A stretch of DNA of 64,000 nt, taken from Eurosta solidaginis (lineage: Eukaryota; Arthropoda; Insecta; Diptera; Tephritidae). The stretch covers positions 358,749,739 to 358,813,738 of the forward strand of contig NC_090319.1 in assembly GCF_040869045.1 (NCBI RefSeq), in the 5' to 3' direction. Under the pieces are notes generated by a model. The model ran no database searches and had not been told where the DNA came from. It saw nothing but the letters and a program-made list of their open reading frames with translations. Below are positions 41,680 to 52,159 of this stretch, in pieces (within the stretch, counting starts at the first letter, position 1; each line of letters begins with the position of its first letter). Position numbers and translations under genes: made by a program.

Positions 41680-42563
41680 TTACCTCACACTCTGTTGTTT
41701 GGCCAATGAACTACTTCGTAGAGCTTGCGCTTGAGGGATTGGCTTCGCATAATCAGTATCGCTCCCACGTTTTACAACAGTAGTGCGCTCCGGCTTGAAA
41801 CTACCCTCGCATTTTTTCTGGGAAATTCTTTGCCTCGTTTTTGTGCGTCCATTAGGTTTTGTCAATGCCAGTGTTTCTCTCGCAGGTACTTTTGATTTTG
41901 CTTTATTTGGTCCATTCGATCTATCAACCTTTGCCTTAGACTTTCGTGGTCTTTGTCGAGTCTTCTGCACCAGTACTCGATTACTACTGAACCCTTTCGG
42001 CAAACTGAAGTTAAGTGGTATATCCTGGTTCTTATAACGCATCACCCTTCTCTGCATATCGATCTTGATGTCATGTGTAGAACTGTGACCTTTCCAATCA
42101 AGACTTCACATACCACTTCTCCCTGGACTTGGTTATACTCGCCAGTGACCGTAAGCAACCTTGCTCCAGGTAACGTTTTTACTCTCCTGTTGACCAAGTC
42201 AAATTGAATTAAGGAATGAGATGCGCCCGTATCTACAGTCAGTACAGGTTCTTTGCCATCCACATTCCCTCTGACGGTAAGGCTGCTAGATTTTCTACCA
42301 ATTTGCGACACAGATATTACAGGACATTCAATAGCTGGAGCTAGCTCTCGATCTCTACATCTTACTTGCTCTTGCTCATCCCCTCCAGCTTTGTTATTAA
42401 GACCACCCATGCTGTTGAAACCACTAGGATCAAGATCGCAATGACGTGCAATGTGAGCGGGCTTCCCGGATTTGAAGCATTTGATAACTTTTTCACTCCA
42501 CTTTTGCGATCCTTTCAGCGCCTCCAATATTGCGTCTGCCCACTCTGGCATTTCTACTTCCAC
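41680..42563 (-). pseudogene. Gypsy protease and linker, frameshifted
   Basis: 42563-42042 contains the aspartic protease active-site motif LTVDTGASHSLIQFDL; an AHIARHCDLDP stretch upstream looks like a mutated zinc knuckle. After a frameshift near 42060 the next frame (to 41680) reads DMQRRVMRYKNQDIPLNFSL and a basic, lysine/arginine-rich tail. In complete elements such sequence leads into RT; here it ends at a stop and the integrase tail follows. Confidence 0.8.
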
Positions 42564-42660
42564 ACGATGATGGTGGTTTACTCAATAGGGAGGCAGTTTC
42601 CTCAGTCAATGCATGTGATACCGTTTCAGCAAATGTCAGCTTTGGGTTTGCGTATGTAGT

Positions 42661-43689
42661 TCACTTCGTTTCCACGTCCCGTATGCCATTTATAAAACTC
42701 TGGATTTTTACCCTCTCGGTGTACTCCACGGGTGCGTCCGCATTTGCGAGATGAGCCAATCTGTCAACATCCGAAGCAAACTCTTGCAAAGTCTCATTAG
42801 CTTTTTGGTAACGGTTTTGCAACTCTATTTGGTGTATTTGCTTCCTGTGTTCGCTTCCGAATCGCCTCTCTAGAGCACTCATCAATGTTTCGTAGTTGTT
42901 CCGCTCCCCCTCGGGAATAGTCTGTGGGATTTCAGCAGCATATCCTTTCAATGCCACGAATAGTGCAGCAACTTTATCTTCTGCACTCCAGTTGTTCACT
43001 GCTGCGGTCTTCTCAAACTGAATCTTAAACACAAGGAAAGGAACAGAGCGGTCAAAAGATGGAGTTTTTACCTTCGTATTGCTTGCTGAAACAACTGGGC
43101 GATTTTGTTGCAACTCCTGTATACGACCTCTCAAAGCTTCTATCTCGGCATCCATTTTGTCCTCGAGCTGTACAATTTTTGTATTCTGTGCTTCTAACTG
43201 CGAAAACATTTGTGCCACCTGCAATGATAAGCGCTCCTCTTGTGCTTCCATCTTGGATGTAATCTGTGTCGACATTTCTGAAATACGCGTTTCTTGTGCT
43301 TCAATCTTCGATGTTATTTCTGACGACATTTCTGCAATACATGTCTTCTGTTCTTCCATTTGTGATGTTATATTTGTCTTTTGTTCTTCCAGTTGGGATG
43401 ATATTTGCGACGACATTGATGTTATTGTCGATGTTTGTGCAGATATTGCAGCCAATATCATGTTCAAGTCTGTGCTCGTAACTGTCAGCGATGTTTCATT
43501 TTTCTCTTCAATTTTTGTTGCCTCCTCGCCATCAACAGGAAAGACATACTCTTCCACGTTAATTCCTTCTGCTTCCATTGCCTTTCGTAGTCGTGCTTGA
43601 AGTTCGATTTTAATGCCGCTTGTATTCAATCCACGGCTCTCCAACTCCTTCTTCAGCTGCTGGATCTTCAATTCACTCTACTTTGCCAT
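42661..43689 (-). pseudogene. Gypsy gag with SAP domain and coiled coil
   Basis: From ATG 43689 a TAG occurs at codon 4 (43680-43678); after that the frame is open for about 340 codons. It starts with a SAP-like helix pair (LKKELESRGLNTSGIKIELQ), then a long heptad coiled coil with repeated ITSKMEAQE-type units (about 95-190), then a retrotransposon gag core (VPFLVFKIQFEKTAAVNNW, RRFGSEHRKQ). SAP modules bind AT-rich DNA. The nonsense codon makes this copy inactive unless translation starts downstream. Confidence 0.82.
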
Positions 43690-43728
43690 GTCCAAGTTGT
43701 ATTCGAAGTCTTCGGAATTTATTCAACA

Positions 43729-43746
43729 ATCCCTCTTCTGACACCA
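43729..43746 (-). other. Gypsy primer-binding site, tRNA-Leu-like
   Basis: TGGTGTCAGAAGAGGGAT on the minus strand begins two bases after the 5' LTR end. It is complementary (one mismatch) to the 3' end of tRNA-Leu as I recall it (ATCCCACTTCTGACACCA). Confidence 0.7.
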
Positions 43747-43748
43747 AT

Positions 43749-44186
43749 TGTAACGAATTTACTTGCAAATCCTCTTATTTGCAGCCTTCTGCTAAGTTCG
43801 AATCACTAAACTGTTGAATAAATAACTCCAATATTTAACAATGCAAAATGGCCTTTATTAAAGTACTTCACAATAAATAACTCTACTATTGCCCGACAGA
43901 TTGCGTGCTTAATCAAAACTGATTTTAGCGCCTCTACATTTGCTGCCTTTTATACTCTCTGAATTCCTCGTTCGCATCTTCTAGGCGCTTCCATTTCCAG
44001 AATCTACTAGTTGCCATCAGCTATCAAATTTCTCAGCTGTAACTACAATTGCACGATTTTATAGCTTCTCTCATTGCATACTTTCGGGAGTATCTTAGAT
44101 ATATGCATGTGATTGTGCGTTGTTCTCAGCTGCGTGTACCTACATATGTGTAGACATAATGACTGATTCGTTTATGTAAATACATA
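43749..44186 (-). repeat. Gypsy 5' LTR, truncated
   Basis: It aligns to the 3' LTR from TGTAACGAATTTACTTGC to TTTATGTAAATACATA, then stops. About 80 bp of the LTR start is missing. What follows (44187-44346) is unassigned. Confidence 0.85.
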
Positions 44187-44346
44187 GATCAACAATCTAA
44201 TCTCGGTCTTGACTTTATCAGAAAGACCACTAGATTTCTACTCTATTGGCCAGATATTTTCTGGTTACAATGCGCAGCTGAGTATAAAAATTTAATTATT
44301 TTATAACACTGCCACTCTTCTACAAATTTTACTATAACAATAATAA

Positions 44347-46188
44347 CAAGCAAAGGTGTCTAAGTTCGGGTGTAACCGAACATTATATACTCAGCGTAAG
44401 CTTCAATTGTACATTTCATTTCAGATAAATTACTTTTCTACATAACACGTGGCACCACCCGTTAAAAAAAAAATGCCTCCCCATTTTATAGTTTATATTA
44501 ACACTTACCTAGGGATCGCTAAAAAAACTTCCCCCTACTGCAACCGGTTAAAACTATTACAGTTACCCACGTTACAGAGCCACGGGGAGATGCTTGGCGT
44601 CTTATTTATTGTAAAACTAATAAGAGGGTCAATAAATAGTCCATTTTTGCTTGGTGAAGTCAAGTTTAGTGTTCCAATTATGCCATCTAGACATTTTACT
44701 TCAATTTTTGTAGCTACATGCAGATCGAATTATGAAATGCACGAACCACTTCGCTGTTTATGCCATGATTTTAATAAACACTGTAAAAAGCTTAACGCCT
44801 GTGACTCTTTTTTTAGTATTAAAAAATTTCTTTTAACCACATTAAATTTGTAATTTGAAATGAAGCAAAGACCGCTAAACCGCGAAAATACTGTTCAACC
44901 CTCTATTTCAAATATAAAAGACCAGTTATTGAAACTTGATCATTATTTTTATATGTATGTACTCAAATTTATTATGTTTAAATTTTGTCTACTATTAATT
45001 TTCTCTATTGTTGTCAATTTTATGAATACTCGCGTGCCCCTTCCGGGAAAGCAGCTCCATCATGAGTGCTCTGAGTGAGGTCTTTTTGAGATGCTTACAA
45101 GAGTTCATTTACTAAGTTTTAACTTCTGCTTACTTTCGGGTTTTTAATTTGAAATTGTCAAGCGTTTAATTAAATACTGTTTATTTGGAAATATTGCATA
45201 TGTTATTTACATATATCGTACATTATTTCTTTAAATTAAGTACCTGTATATTTGGTCTGTATGATTGTTTAATTTGTAGACTGATAAATAAATTAAATTA
45301 AATTAAAAAATTATTCTAGTCTACGACCTTCTTAAAAATCTTTTATATAAAACTGGTGGTGGTATTTAACTGATCCCGTCCATTTCTTCCTGCTATGGGG
45401 AAAATTTGCGTACAAATTTTATTACGATCAGTTAATTTTTCTTCGAGTTATGGCTTCCAAAACATAGAAAATTCGTAGTCATAAAAGGGGCGGTGCCACT
45501 CCCATTGTTATAAATACACTTGGGAAATGAAATACCATTGATATAAAGCTGTTTTTGCAAAGATATAGCTTATTTTATTTATCCACGACCCTTTTAAAAA
45601 TCTTTTATATAAAAGTGGGCGTGGTCTTTAACCGGTTTCGTTAATTTTTCTTCAAAGCATCCCTTATAGTAAAGTAAAGGCAACCTCTTTGCCGAATTTT
45701 GTTACGATAGGTTTAACGATTTTTGATTTATGATTAATAATATTTGTAAAATTGATTTTATCACAAGTGGGCGGTGCCACGCCCATTTTAAAATTTTTTT
45801 TCAAATTTTTATCAAGAGTCTCAATATCAGTCCACACGTCAAATGTCAACATTCTAGGTGTATTATTTACTAAATAATCAGGTTTTTGTGTTTTCCAAAA
45901 TGTTATATATATAAAAAGTGGGCGTGGTTATCATCCGATTTGGCTCATTTTCAATACCAATCTATTCTGGGTCCAGATAAGCTCGTTCGCCAAACTTGGT
46001 GAAGATATCTCGATATTTACTCAAGTTATCGTGTTAACGGACAGACGGACGGACGGACATGGCTCAATCAAATTTTCAATACTGATGATTTTGATATATG
46101 GAAGTCTATATCTATCTCGATTATACCTGTACAACCAACCGTTATCCAATCAAAGTTAATATACTCTGTGTGCAAAGCGCGCTGAGTA
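44347..46188 (+). mobile_element. DINE-1-like element, type 2, split by a LINE
   Basis: It begins CAAGCAAAGGTGTCTAAG with the TTCGGGTGTAACCGAA hairpin and is interrupted after CTCCCCATTT. It resumes at about 45311 (TTATTCTAGTCTACGAC) and ends with the GTGTGCAAAGCGCGC hairpin and GAGTA at 46188. About 95 bp of DINE are missing at the insertion point. Confidence 0.82.
44489..45310 (+). mobile_element. 5'-truncated CR1-like LINE
   Basis: Reading to the stop near 44853 it gives LKLLQLPTLQSHGEMLGVLF and EPLRCLCHDFNKHC, the C-terminal end of an ORF2 related to LINE-B (which has LRLINLPTLASRREMLGVLF). A 3' region of about 450 bp and an AAATTAAATT tail follow. It is not the same family as LINE-B, which has almost no 3' UTR. 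Confidence 0.8.
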
Positions 46189-46876
46189 TAAAAATAAATA
46201 AACGTATTGTTTCAAAAATAACAAAATAAAGTTAGTACATAACTATATAAATATGTGCATAAATGAATTCAAGAAATATTAATGAGTCAGCAGATTTATT
46301 AAATTCGATATTCAGAAAAGCGAGAAAAGGAGAAATAGTAATGCAAACCAAAGCGATTAGCCAAATCTAATTATATATATAAACATAGTTAAACACAATG
46401 ATTTGCAGCTGTCTTTCAAAGAATAATTAGTTTATGGTTATTACAACAGTCGGCGCAAATTACACCATTCGTACAAAAGAACACATCTATTGATATATGC
46501 AAGGATTTAATTATGGACTCATTTGAGGTGAATTCGAAAATAGTTTTCAAAACCAAAATTGCGAAGATAGAACGTAGATGTTTATTATTATTAAATGTGT
46601 TGAATATTCGTTTGAGAACTGTATATTTCTCAAAATCTGTCAAAGGTCGGAAATAATTTAAGAATGACGTCTTCAGGAAGGTTTCGACGTTGGAGATTCG
46701 AGAACTATACATTTTACAAAATTTCTCAAATGTTGGTAGTGATTGGAGAATGAAGTTGGATATCAACTCGAGAATTGCCTGGTTTAAAAATATTTATATA
46801 ATAATGTTGGATATCACCTCTGGAACTAGATGTATTTCGCTGGAGGAATTTTTTTCCATGTTTGTTGGGTAAACAA
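46189..46876. other. AT-rich DNA, no recognised gene
   Basis: A 116-codon open frame on the minus strand (46766-46416; SLPTFEKFCKMYSSRISNVE) has no domain I recognise. The segment 46610-46770 contains internal near-repeats (GTTTCGACGTTGGAGATTCG-type phrases). Confidence 0.35.
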
Positions 46877-47221
46877 CCCTGCAAAAATCGCGAGTACTCC
46901 ATGCATGCATGTATGGAGTACTCGCTATGGACCAAGCGAGTGCTCCAAAATTAAACACAATTCATACAAAAAATATGGTCCAATTAACATTGCGATGTCC
47001 TAGGACCGGACCATATACTCCAGCTCCGCATTACATCAGAGTAATCCATGGAGTACCCACAGTCCAATAAACATCGTGTAGTGATTACAATCGTTAAAAA
47101 CGAGCATTGATCGGCTTACAATATGTTCGTGTAGAAACAAGAGTTGATCCATTGCTGCATTACAGTGGAGTAGAATGGTAAGTACTCCAGTGGACAACAT
47201 GATCCAACGATTTTTGCAGGG
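46877..47221. mobile_element. MITE with CCCTGCAAAAATCG ends
   Basis: A 14-bp perfect terminal inverted repeat CCCTGCAAAAATCG lies at both ends. Interior arms contain GAGTACTCC/GGAGTACTC palindromes near 46900-46920. Length 345 bp, non-coding. No target duplication was established. Confidence 0.75.
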
Positions 47222-47299
47222 AAAATGCAGCTGTTGCCGTATCTACAAATTATCTACATAATAAAAAACCAATGGTGCCGCACAAAACCACCTACTCCA

Positions 47300-47960
47300 T
47301 GGCGGCTTAAAATTGTGACTAAATCGACAGAAGATGTCATAAAGCTGCAGGATGATATAAATATGGTTCACCAATGGTGCCAGGATTCCCGTCTCTCTTT
47401 AGATACGCATAAATGCTTCCAAATTATTTATTCAAAATCGATTACAAAATCTATCTAACTATGAACTTCAATGTGTTGATGAGATTAAAGACCTGGGTGT
47501 TGTCTTCGACAAAAGGTTTTCTTTCGTTAATCTACATATTAATACGCTAACAAAATTTCCATACAAACAATTGGCAGGCGGTTTCGCATAGTTAGCATAC
47601 GTAAAATCATATAAAAGCGATATGAATCGATTCGTATGGATCAGCTGCAGTGCATATGCCTATCTTTGTTCACAAATATTACTCTATTTGTTTATAATTA
47701 ATAGAAAGTTTTTTGTAAACCCAACAATCTCTCCAAATATCGATATTTACTTTCTTGCACAAAAGCGCGCCATCTTTGGACAAATTATGTAAGTGCTCTA
47801 AGACACAAACCTACATAAGCGTACGCGCTACACGGTGAAAGATTAAAACATGGTTTCCCATTGTTGCCACTTACCTATAATAGCATCTACCAATATCCTA
47901 AAAAATTGTTCCAAAATAATTTGTAGCGTACCAAAAAATCTTAAATAGAATTAATTTTTG
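47300..47960 (+). pseudogene. Non-LTR reverse transcriptase remnant
   Basis: LKIVTKSTEDVIKLQDDINM and HQWCQDSRLSLDTHKC are the segment just after the RT catalytic site. After a frameshift DEIKDLGVVFDKRFSF follows. Several stops and shifts come later. Very old. Confidence 0.65.
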
Positions 47961-48235
47961 ACCGGCCCATTTTTTGTGGCAAATTTCACTTACACGTAAA
48001 TACATGTCTTTATTTAACAGATTCTTTGTTTTTTATTTTAGTTGTTTTCAAAAAAACATGAAATCACAAATAATGAGTTAACTTTTGTTGAAGCTAACTA
48101 ATTTATTTATAACAATTAATGGCAAATTTGCCCGAATATGTTTTTGCATTTGCAGATTTAATCCTCATTTTGGATAAAGTACGTCTTATACTGAACAAAA
48201 AAGAAAAGTTACAAAAATATAGCATTACATTTTTA

Positions 48236-48555
48236 TACTCAGTTGAGCAGAACTCACAGAGTATATTAAGTTTGATTGCATAACGGTTGGTTGTACAGGT
48301 ATAAAGGAATCGAGATAGATATAGATTTCCATATATCAAAATCATCAGGATCGAAAAAAAATTTGATTTAGCCATGTCCGTCTGTCCGTCCGTCCGTCCG
48401 TCCGTTAACACGATAACTTGAGTAAATTTTGAGGTATCTTGATGAAATTTGGTATGTAGGTTCCTGGGCACTCATCTCAGATCGCTATTTAAAATGAACG
48501 ATATCGGAAATTTCGAAAAACCGAAAAAGTGCAATAATTCATTACCAAAGACAGA
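48236..48555 (-). mobile_element. DINE-1-like element, type 1, truncated
   Basis: Begins with TACTCAGTTGAGCAGA, includes a GTCC tandem run (48375-48405) and TGAAATTTGGTATGTAGG, and stops where the Gypsy integrase fragment starts. Confidence 0.75.
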
Positions 48556-49397
48556 GTGCGAGGGAACGATCAAGGATAATGAGTAGTAAGATGAAACGCA
48601 GGTACGATGAGAACAATAATTCGTAAGGTTTCTTGGAGGGAGATTTGGTACTTGTTATACAACCCTCACCGGCGGAAAGGTGTGTCATCCAAGATTCGGT
48701 GCAGTTGGCAAGGCCCGTACAAAATTGTGAAGAAGATCAGTGATACCATCTACCGCATACAAACCATTGGGAAACCACGGAGTAGAAGAGTGGTACATTT
48801 GGAGATGCTAGCAGCGTTTACATCGAGAGATTTGTCTGATCGGGACGATCAGACTTAGGTGGAGGGCAGTGTGACGAGTATGAGTGACACTAAGTGATAC
48901 TCACATCCCTAGTCTGATGCTAAGTAAATGAAGTCACAACAATAAGCAGACAGTCACTTGTATCTACATAAACGAATCAATCATTATGTCTACACATATG
49001 TACGTATACGCAGCTGAGAAGCAACGCACAACCACATGCATATATCTGAGATACTCCCGAAAGTATGCAATGAGAGAAGCTATAAAATCGTGCATCTGTA
49101 GTTACAGCTGAGAAATTTGATAGCTGATGGCCAACTAGTAGATTCTGGAAATGGAAGCGCCTAGAAGATGCGAACGAGGAAATCAGAGAGTATAAAAGGC
49201 GACACCAGTAGAGGCGCAAAAATTCAGTTTTGATTAAGACGCTATCTGGCGAGCAATAGAAGTACTATTTATTGTGAAGTACTTTAATAAAGGCCATTTT
49301 TCCATTATTCAATATTGGAGTTATATATTCAACAGTTTAGTGATTCGAACTTAGTGGAAGATTGCAAATAAGGGGAATTGCAAGTAAATTCGTTACA
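48556..49397 (+). mobile_element. Gypsy 3' fragment: integrase end plus 3' LTR
   Basis: The integrase tail is frameshifted (MSSKMKRRYDENNNS, stop, then YNPHRRKGVSSKIRCSWQGP). It is followed by the polypurine GGTGGAGGGCAG and a 528-bp LTR (48870-49397) beginning TGTGACGAGTATGAGTGACA and ending TTCGTTACA. It is related to the Gypsy at 40778-44186 but its LTR start differs, so it is another subfamily. Confidence 0.82.
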
Positions 49398-49673
49398 ATA
49401 TATATGGGTGTTTTCAAAAAAAGTGTCAACCAAAATAAAAAAAAGTTAGTTTTGGTTTTGGATAAACTTATTGATTGCTCCAATTAGTTGGTAGATGAAG
49501 AAGATATTATTGTTTAATCAAATATATCTACTTAGTTATTTGAATTTTTTTACTGGCCAAAGTATAAAGAATCTCACATTTTATTGATGTATAAATATAC
49601 TATAATATAATTAGTAAAAAGCCCCGCATTAAAATGTAGCGATTTTAGACATTATATTGCAAATTAACAAAAA

Positions 49674-50814
49674 CAAGTAAAGGTGTCTAAGTTCGGGTGT
49701 AACCGAACATTATATACTCATCGTGAGCTTCAATTGTACATTTCATTTCAGATAAATTACTTTTCTACATAACACGTGGCACCGCCCGTTTAAAAAAAAT
49801 GTCTCCCCATTTCCTCTTACAATAAAACTTGATAAGTGAAATATCATTGATTCAAAACTATTTTTTGCTAAGTTATAGCTTATTATTATAGTCTTCGACC
49901 CTTTTAAACCTTTTAACTTGTTTTATATCTAAGTTGCCGTGGTCTTTAACCGATCCCGTCCATTTTTACTAGAAATATTTTCTACTATAGGGAAAATTTG
50001 TGTACCCAATTTTATTACGATCCGTTAATTTTTCGTCCAGTTATGGCTCCCGAAACAGAGAAAATTTCTAGTCATAAAAGGGGCGGTGCCACGCCCATTT
50101 TTTAAAATTTGAAATTTTCCCTATTTATTGTTATAAATCCACTTGGGAAATGAAATGTCCTTGATATAAAGCTCTTTTTTGCAAATATATAGCTTATTAT
50201 ATTCGTCCACGACCATTTTAAAAATCTTTTATATAAAAGTGGGCGTGGTCTTTAACCGATTTCGTAAATTTTTCTTCAAAGCATTCCTTATTGTAAAGGC
50301 AACCTCTGCCGAATTTTGTTACGATAGGTTTAACGATTTTTGTTTTATGATTAATAATATTTGTAAAAATGTTTTTATCACAAGTGGGTGGTGCCACTCC
50401 CATTTTAAATTTTTTTCTCAAATTTTTATCAAGAGTCTCAATATCAGTCCACACGTCAAATTTCCACATTCTAGGTGTATTATTTACTAAATAATCAGGT
50501 TTTTTGTGTTTTCCAAAATCTTATATATATAAAAAGTGGGCGCGGTTATCATCCGATTTCGCTCATTTTCAATACCAATCTATTCTGGGTCCACGTAAGT
50601 TCGTGTACCAAATTTGGTGAAGATATCTCAATATTTACTCAAGTAATCGTGTTAACGGACAGACGGACGGACGGACATGGCTCAACAAAATCTTTTTCGA
50701 CACTGATAATTTTAATATATGGAAGTCTATATCTATCTCGATTCATTTATACCTGTACAACCAACCGTTATCCAATCAAAGTTTATATATTCTGTGGGCA
50801 AAGCACGCTGAGTA
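49674..50814 (+). mobile_element. DINE-1-like element, type 2, complete
   Basis: It runs from CAAGTAAAGGTGTC, with the TTCGGGTGTAACCGAA hairpin, through GGGCGGTGCCACGCCC, a GGAC run (about 50657-50675) and CCAACCGTTATCC to the final hairpin and GAGTA at 50814. About 1.14 kb, uninterrupted; useful as the family reference. Confidence 0.85.
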
Positions 50815-51154
50815 TAAATTATGAACTGGTATTTGAAGTTCATGGTTTACTAAGAAAAAATTGGAGCATCTGAACGGGAACGTCGGAACAGGTTTAACAC
50901 GATCGCTGCAGAGATAAAATTGATGTAATTATAATCGTTGTATACTCCTTTACGAACCACTCATACACAATCTTTATGTAGCTTAAACAAATTCGCTGAG
51001 TTCTAAGTAACTACAATGTCACCTAGAACATGGAGTACGTTTTCAGAACGGCCGAACAGCAGCTTTACGTCGCCATAAATTACCTGGGTAGCACCTATGA
51101 AAAATATTCGCAATTGTATTGAATATGAGGTTACGAATGTTATTCATAAGAACA

Positions 51155-51325
51155 GAGAGGCGGGTGCCACGCCCCATTTAACTTCGAAATTAAAATGTGA
51201 GGAATTGCCTCTAGGCAGTGATTTGGCAAACACTCCGAGTGTATTTTTGCCATTAAAAAGGAGCACGGCGCAAATTGGAAGATAAGCTTGGTCTTAATAA
51301 ACACTTTTCGGAGGTTATCATCGAA
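51155..51325 (+). mobile_element. SINE 3' part (headless), copy in duplication 1
   Basis: TAGGCAGTGATTTGGCAAAC, CACTCCGAGTGTATTT and GGAGCACGGCGCAAATTGGA match the SINE body at 7696-8057. The tRNA-like head is absent. Confidence 0.75.
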
Positions 51326-51589
51326 GGTTTTCATATTACCTTCGATTTTTCAAGTTTTTGTAAGAGCCTGTTAATAGCCTTAGACAGACCATAGTAATAA
51401 ATTGTCACATCTTTCAAGAGGCATCTGCTTTTGCGGATAGAAATGGTCGGGCTAGTATCTTTAATAGTGCTATTTTCCGAAAAAGAAGATTGTGCATATC
51501 AACTAATATGGAGCTACGTGCCCTTGTACATGCGTAACGCATTGACGGGCTTCGATCAGATTTTGATGGGGATGAAATTTTATCGTATA

Positions 51590-51880
51590 TTCTTGGACAC
51601 TTTTGGGACTACTCCGGGATTGTATCGTGAACATTTCTGGATGACTTCAGGAAAACTTTAGGATTATTTTAATAATTTCGAAACTATTTCGGTGCAATTT
51701 TGGGGCAATTTCAGGATCTCTACTGCATTATTTTCGGAATCATTTTCAGAACATTTCAGGTCTAATTTGGAACAATTTCCGGATAACTTCGGGATTATAT
51801 TATGTATCACTTCGGGACAACTTTAGGATAATTTCGAGATTATTACGAAACCATTTGGGGAAAGTTACGGGATCATTTCA
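51590..51880. repeat. Short-period degenerate repeat (CGGGA/ATTTC motifs)
   Basis: Phrases such as CATTTCGG, TTTCGGGACAA and GGATAATTTC recur every 15-30 bp. Same at 58940-59230. Non-coding. Confidence 0.6.
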
Positions 51881-52159
51881 TACTGGGATGAGTTCATTGG
51901 GCCGATAGGGGACAAGAGATCGACATAGCCTAATCGGGTAGTTATACCTTAACGTTCAAAGGTATAATCCCTACGACCGATGTGGGGCTCAAATATGTTG
52001 GTTCGCAACATGTTATGTATAATGAAAGCTAGACCGCCACCATTTCTCTGTTACGATCGTTTCTGTGGATATTGTGTGCAAGTTCAGATACCGTGCTGGC
52101 GTGCAGCTTACTGTCTTCTATAGCTGCGATTCGTATATTGTAAATAGGGGAGGGCATCG

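Larger units (their letters stand above)
40778..44186 (-). mobile_element. Ty3/Gypsy LTR retrotransposon, internally deleted
   Basis: It is flanked by related LTRs (40778-41377 and 43749-44186). In minus order: 5' LTR, primer-binding site, gag, protease, a short linker frame, integrase C-terminal end, polypurine tract, 3' LTR. RT, RNase H and the integrase core are absent. About 3.4 kb remains of an element usually 5-8 kb. The 5' LTR has lost its upstream part. Confidence 0.9.

Noticed and set aside
43059..43809. Several cysteine-rich plus-strand frames
   Set aside because: Antisense of the gag coiled coil; its repeated codons create the pattern.
46416..46766. 116-codon minus-strand frame as a novel gene
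   Set aside because: AT-rich context, no domain, no splice or promoter support; kept only as an unassigned note.
51431..51661. 76-codon frame, present in both duplication copies
   Set aside because: Starts in unassigned DNA and runs into a degenerate short repeat; the second copy carries a frame change, and no domain is visible.
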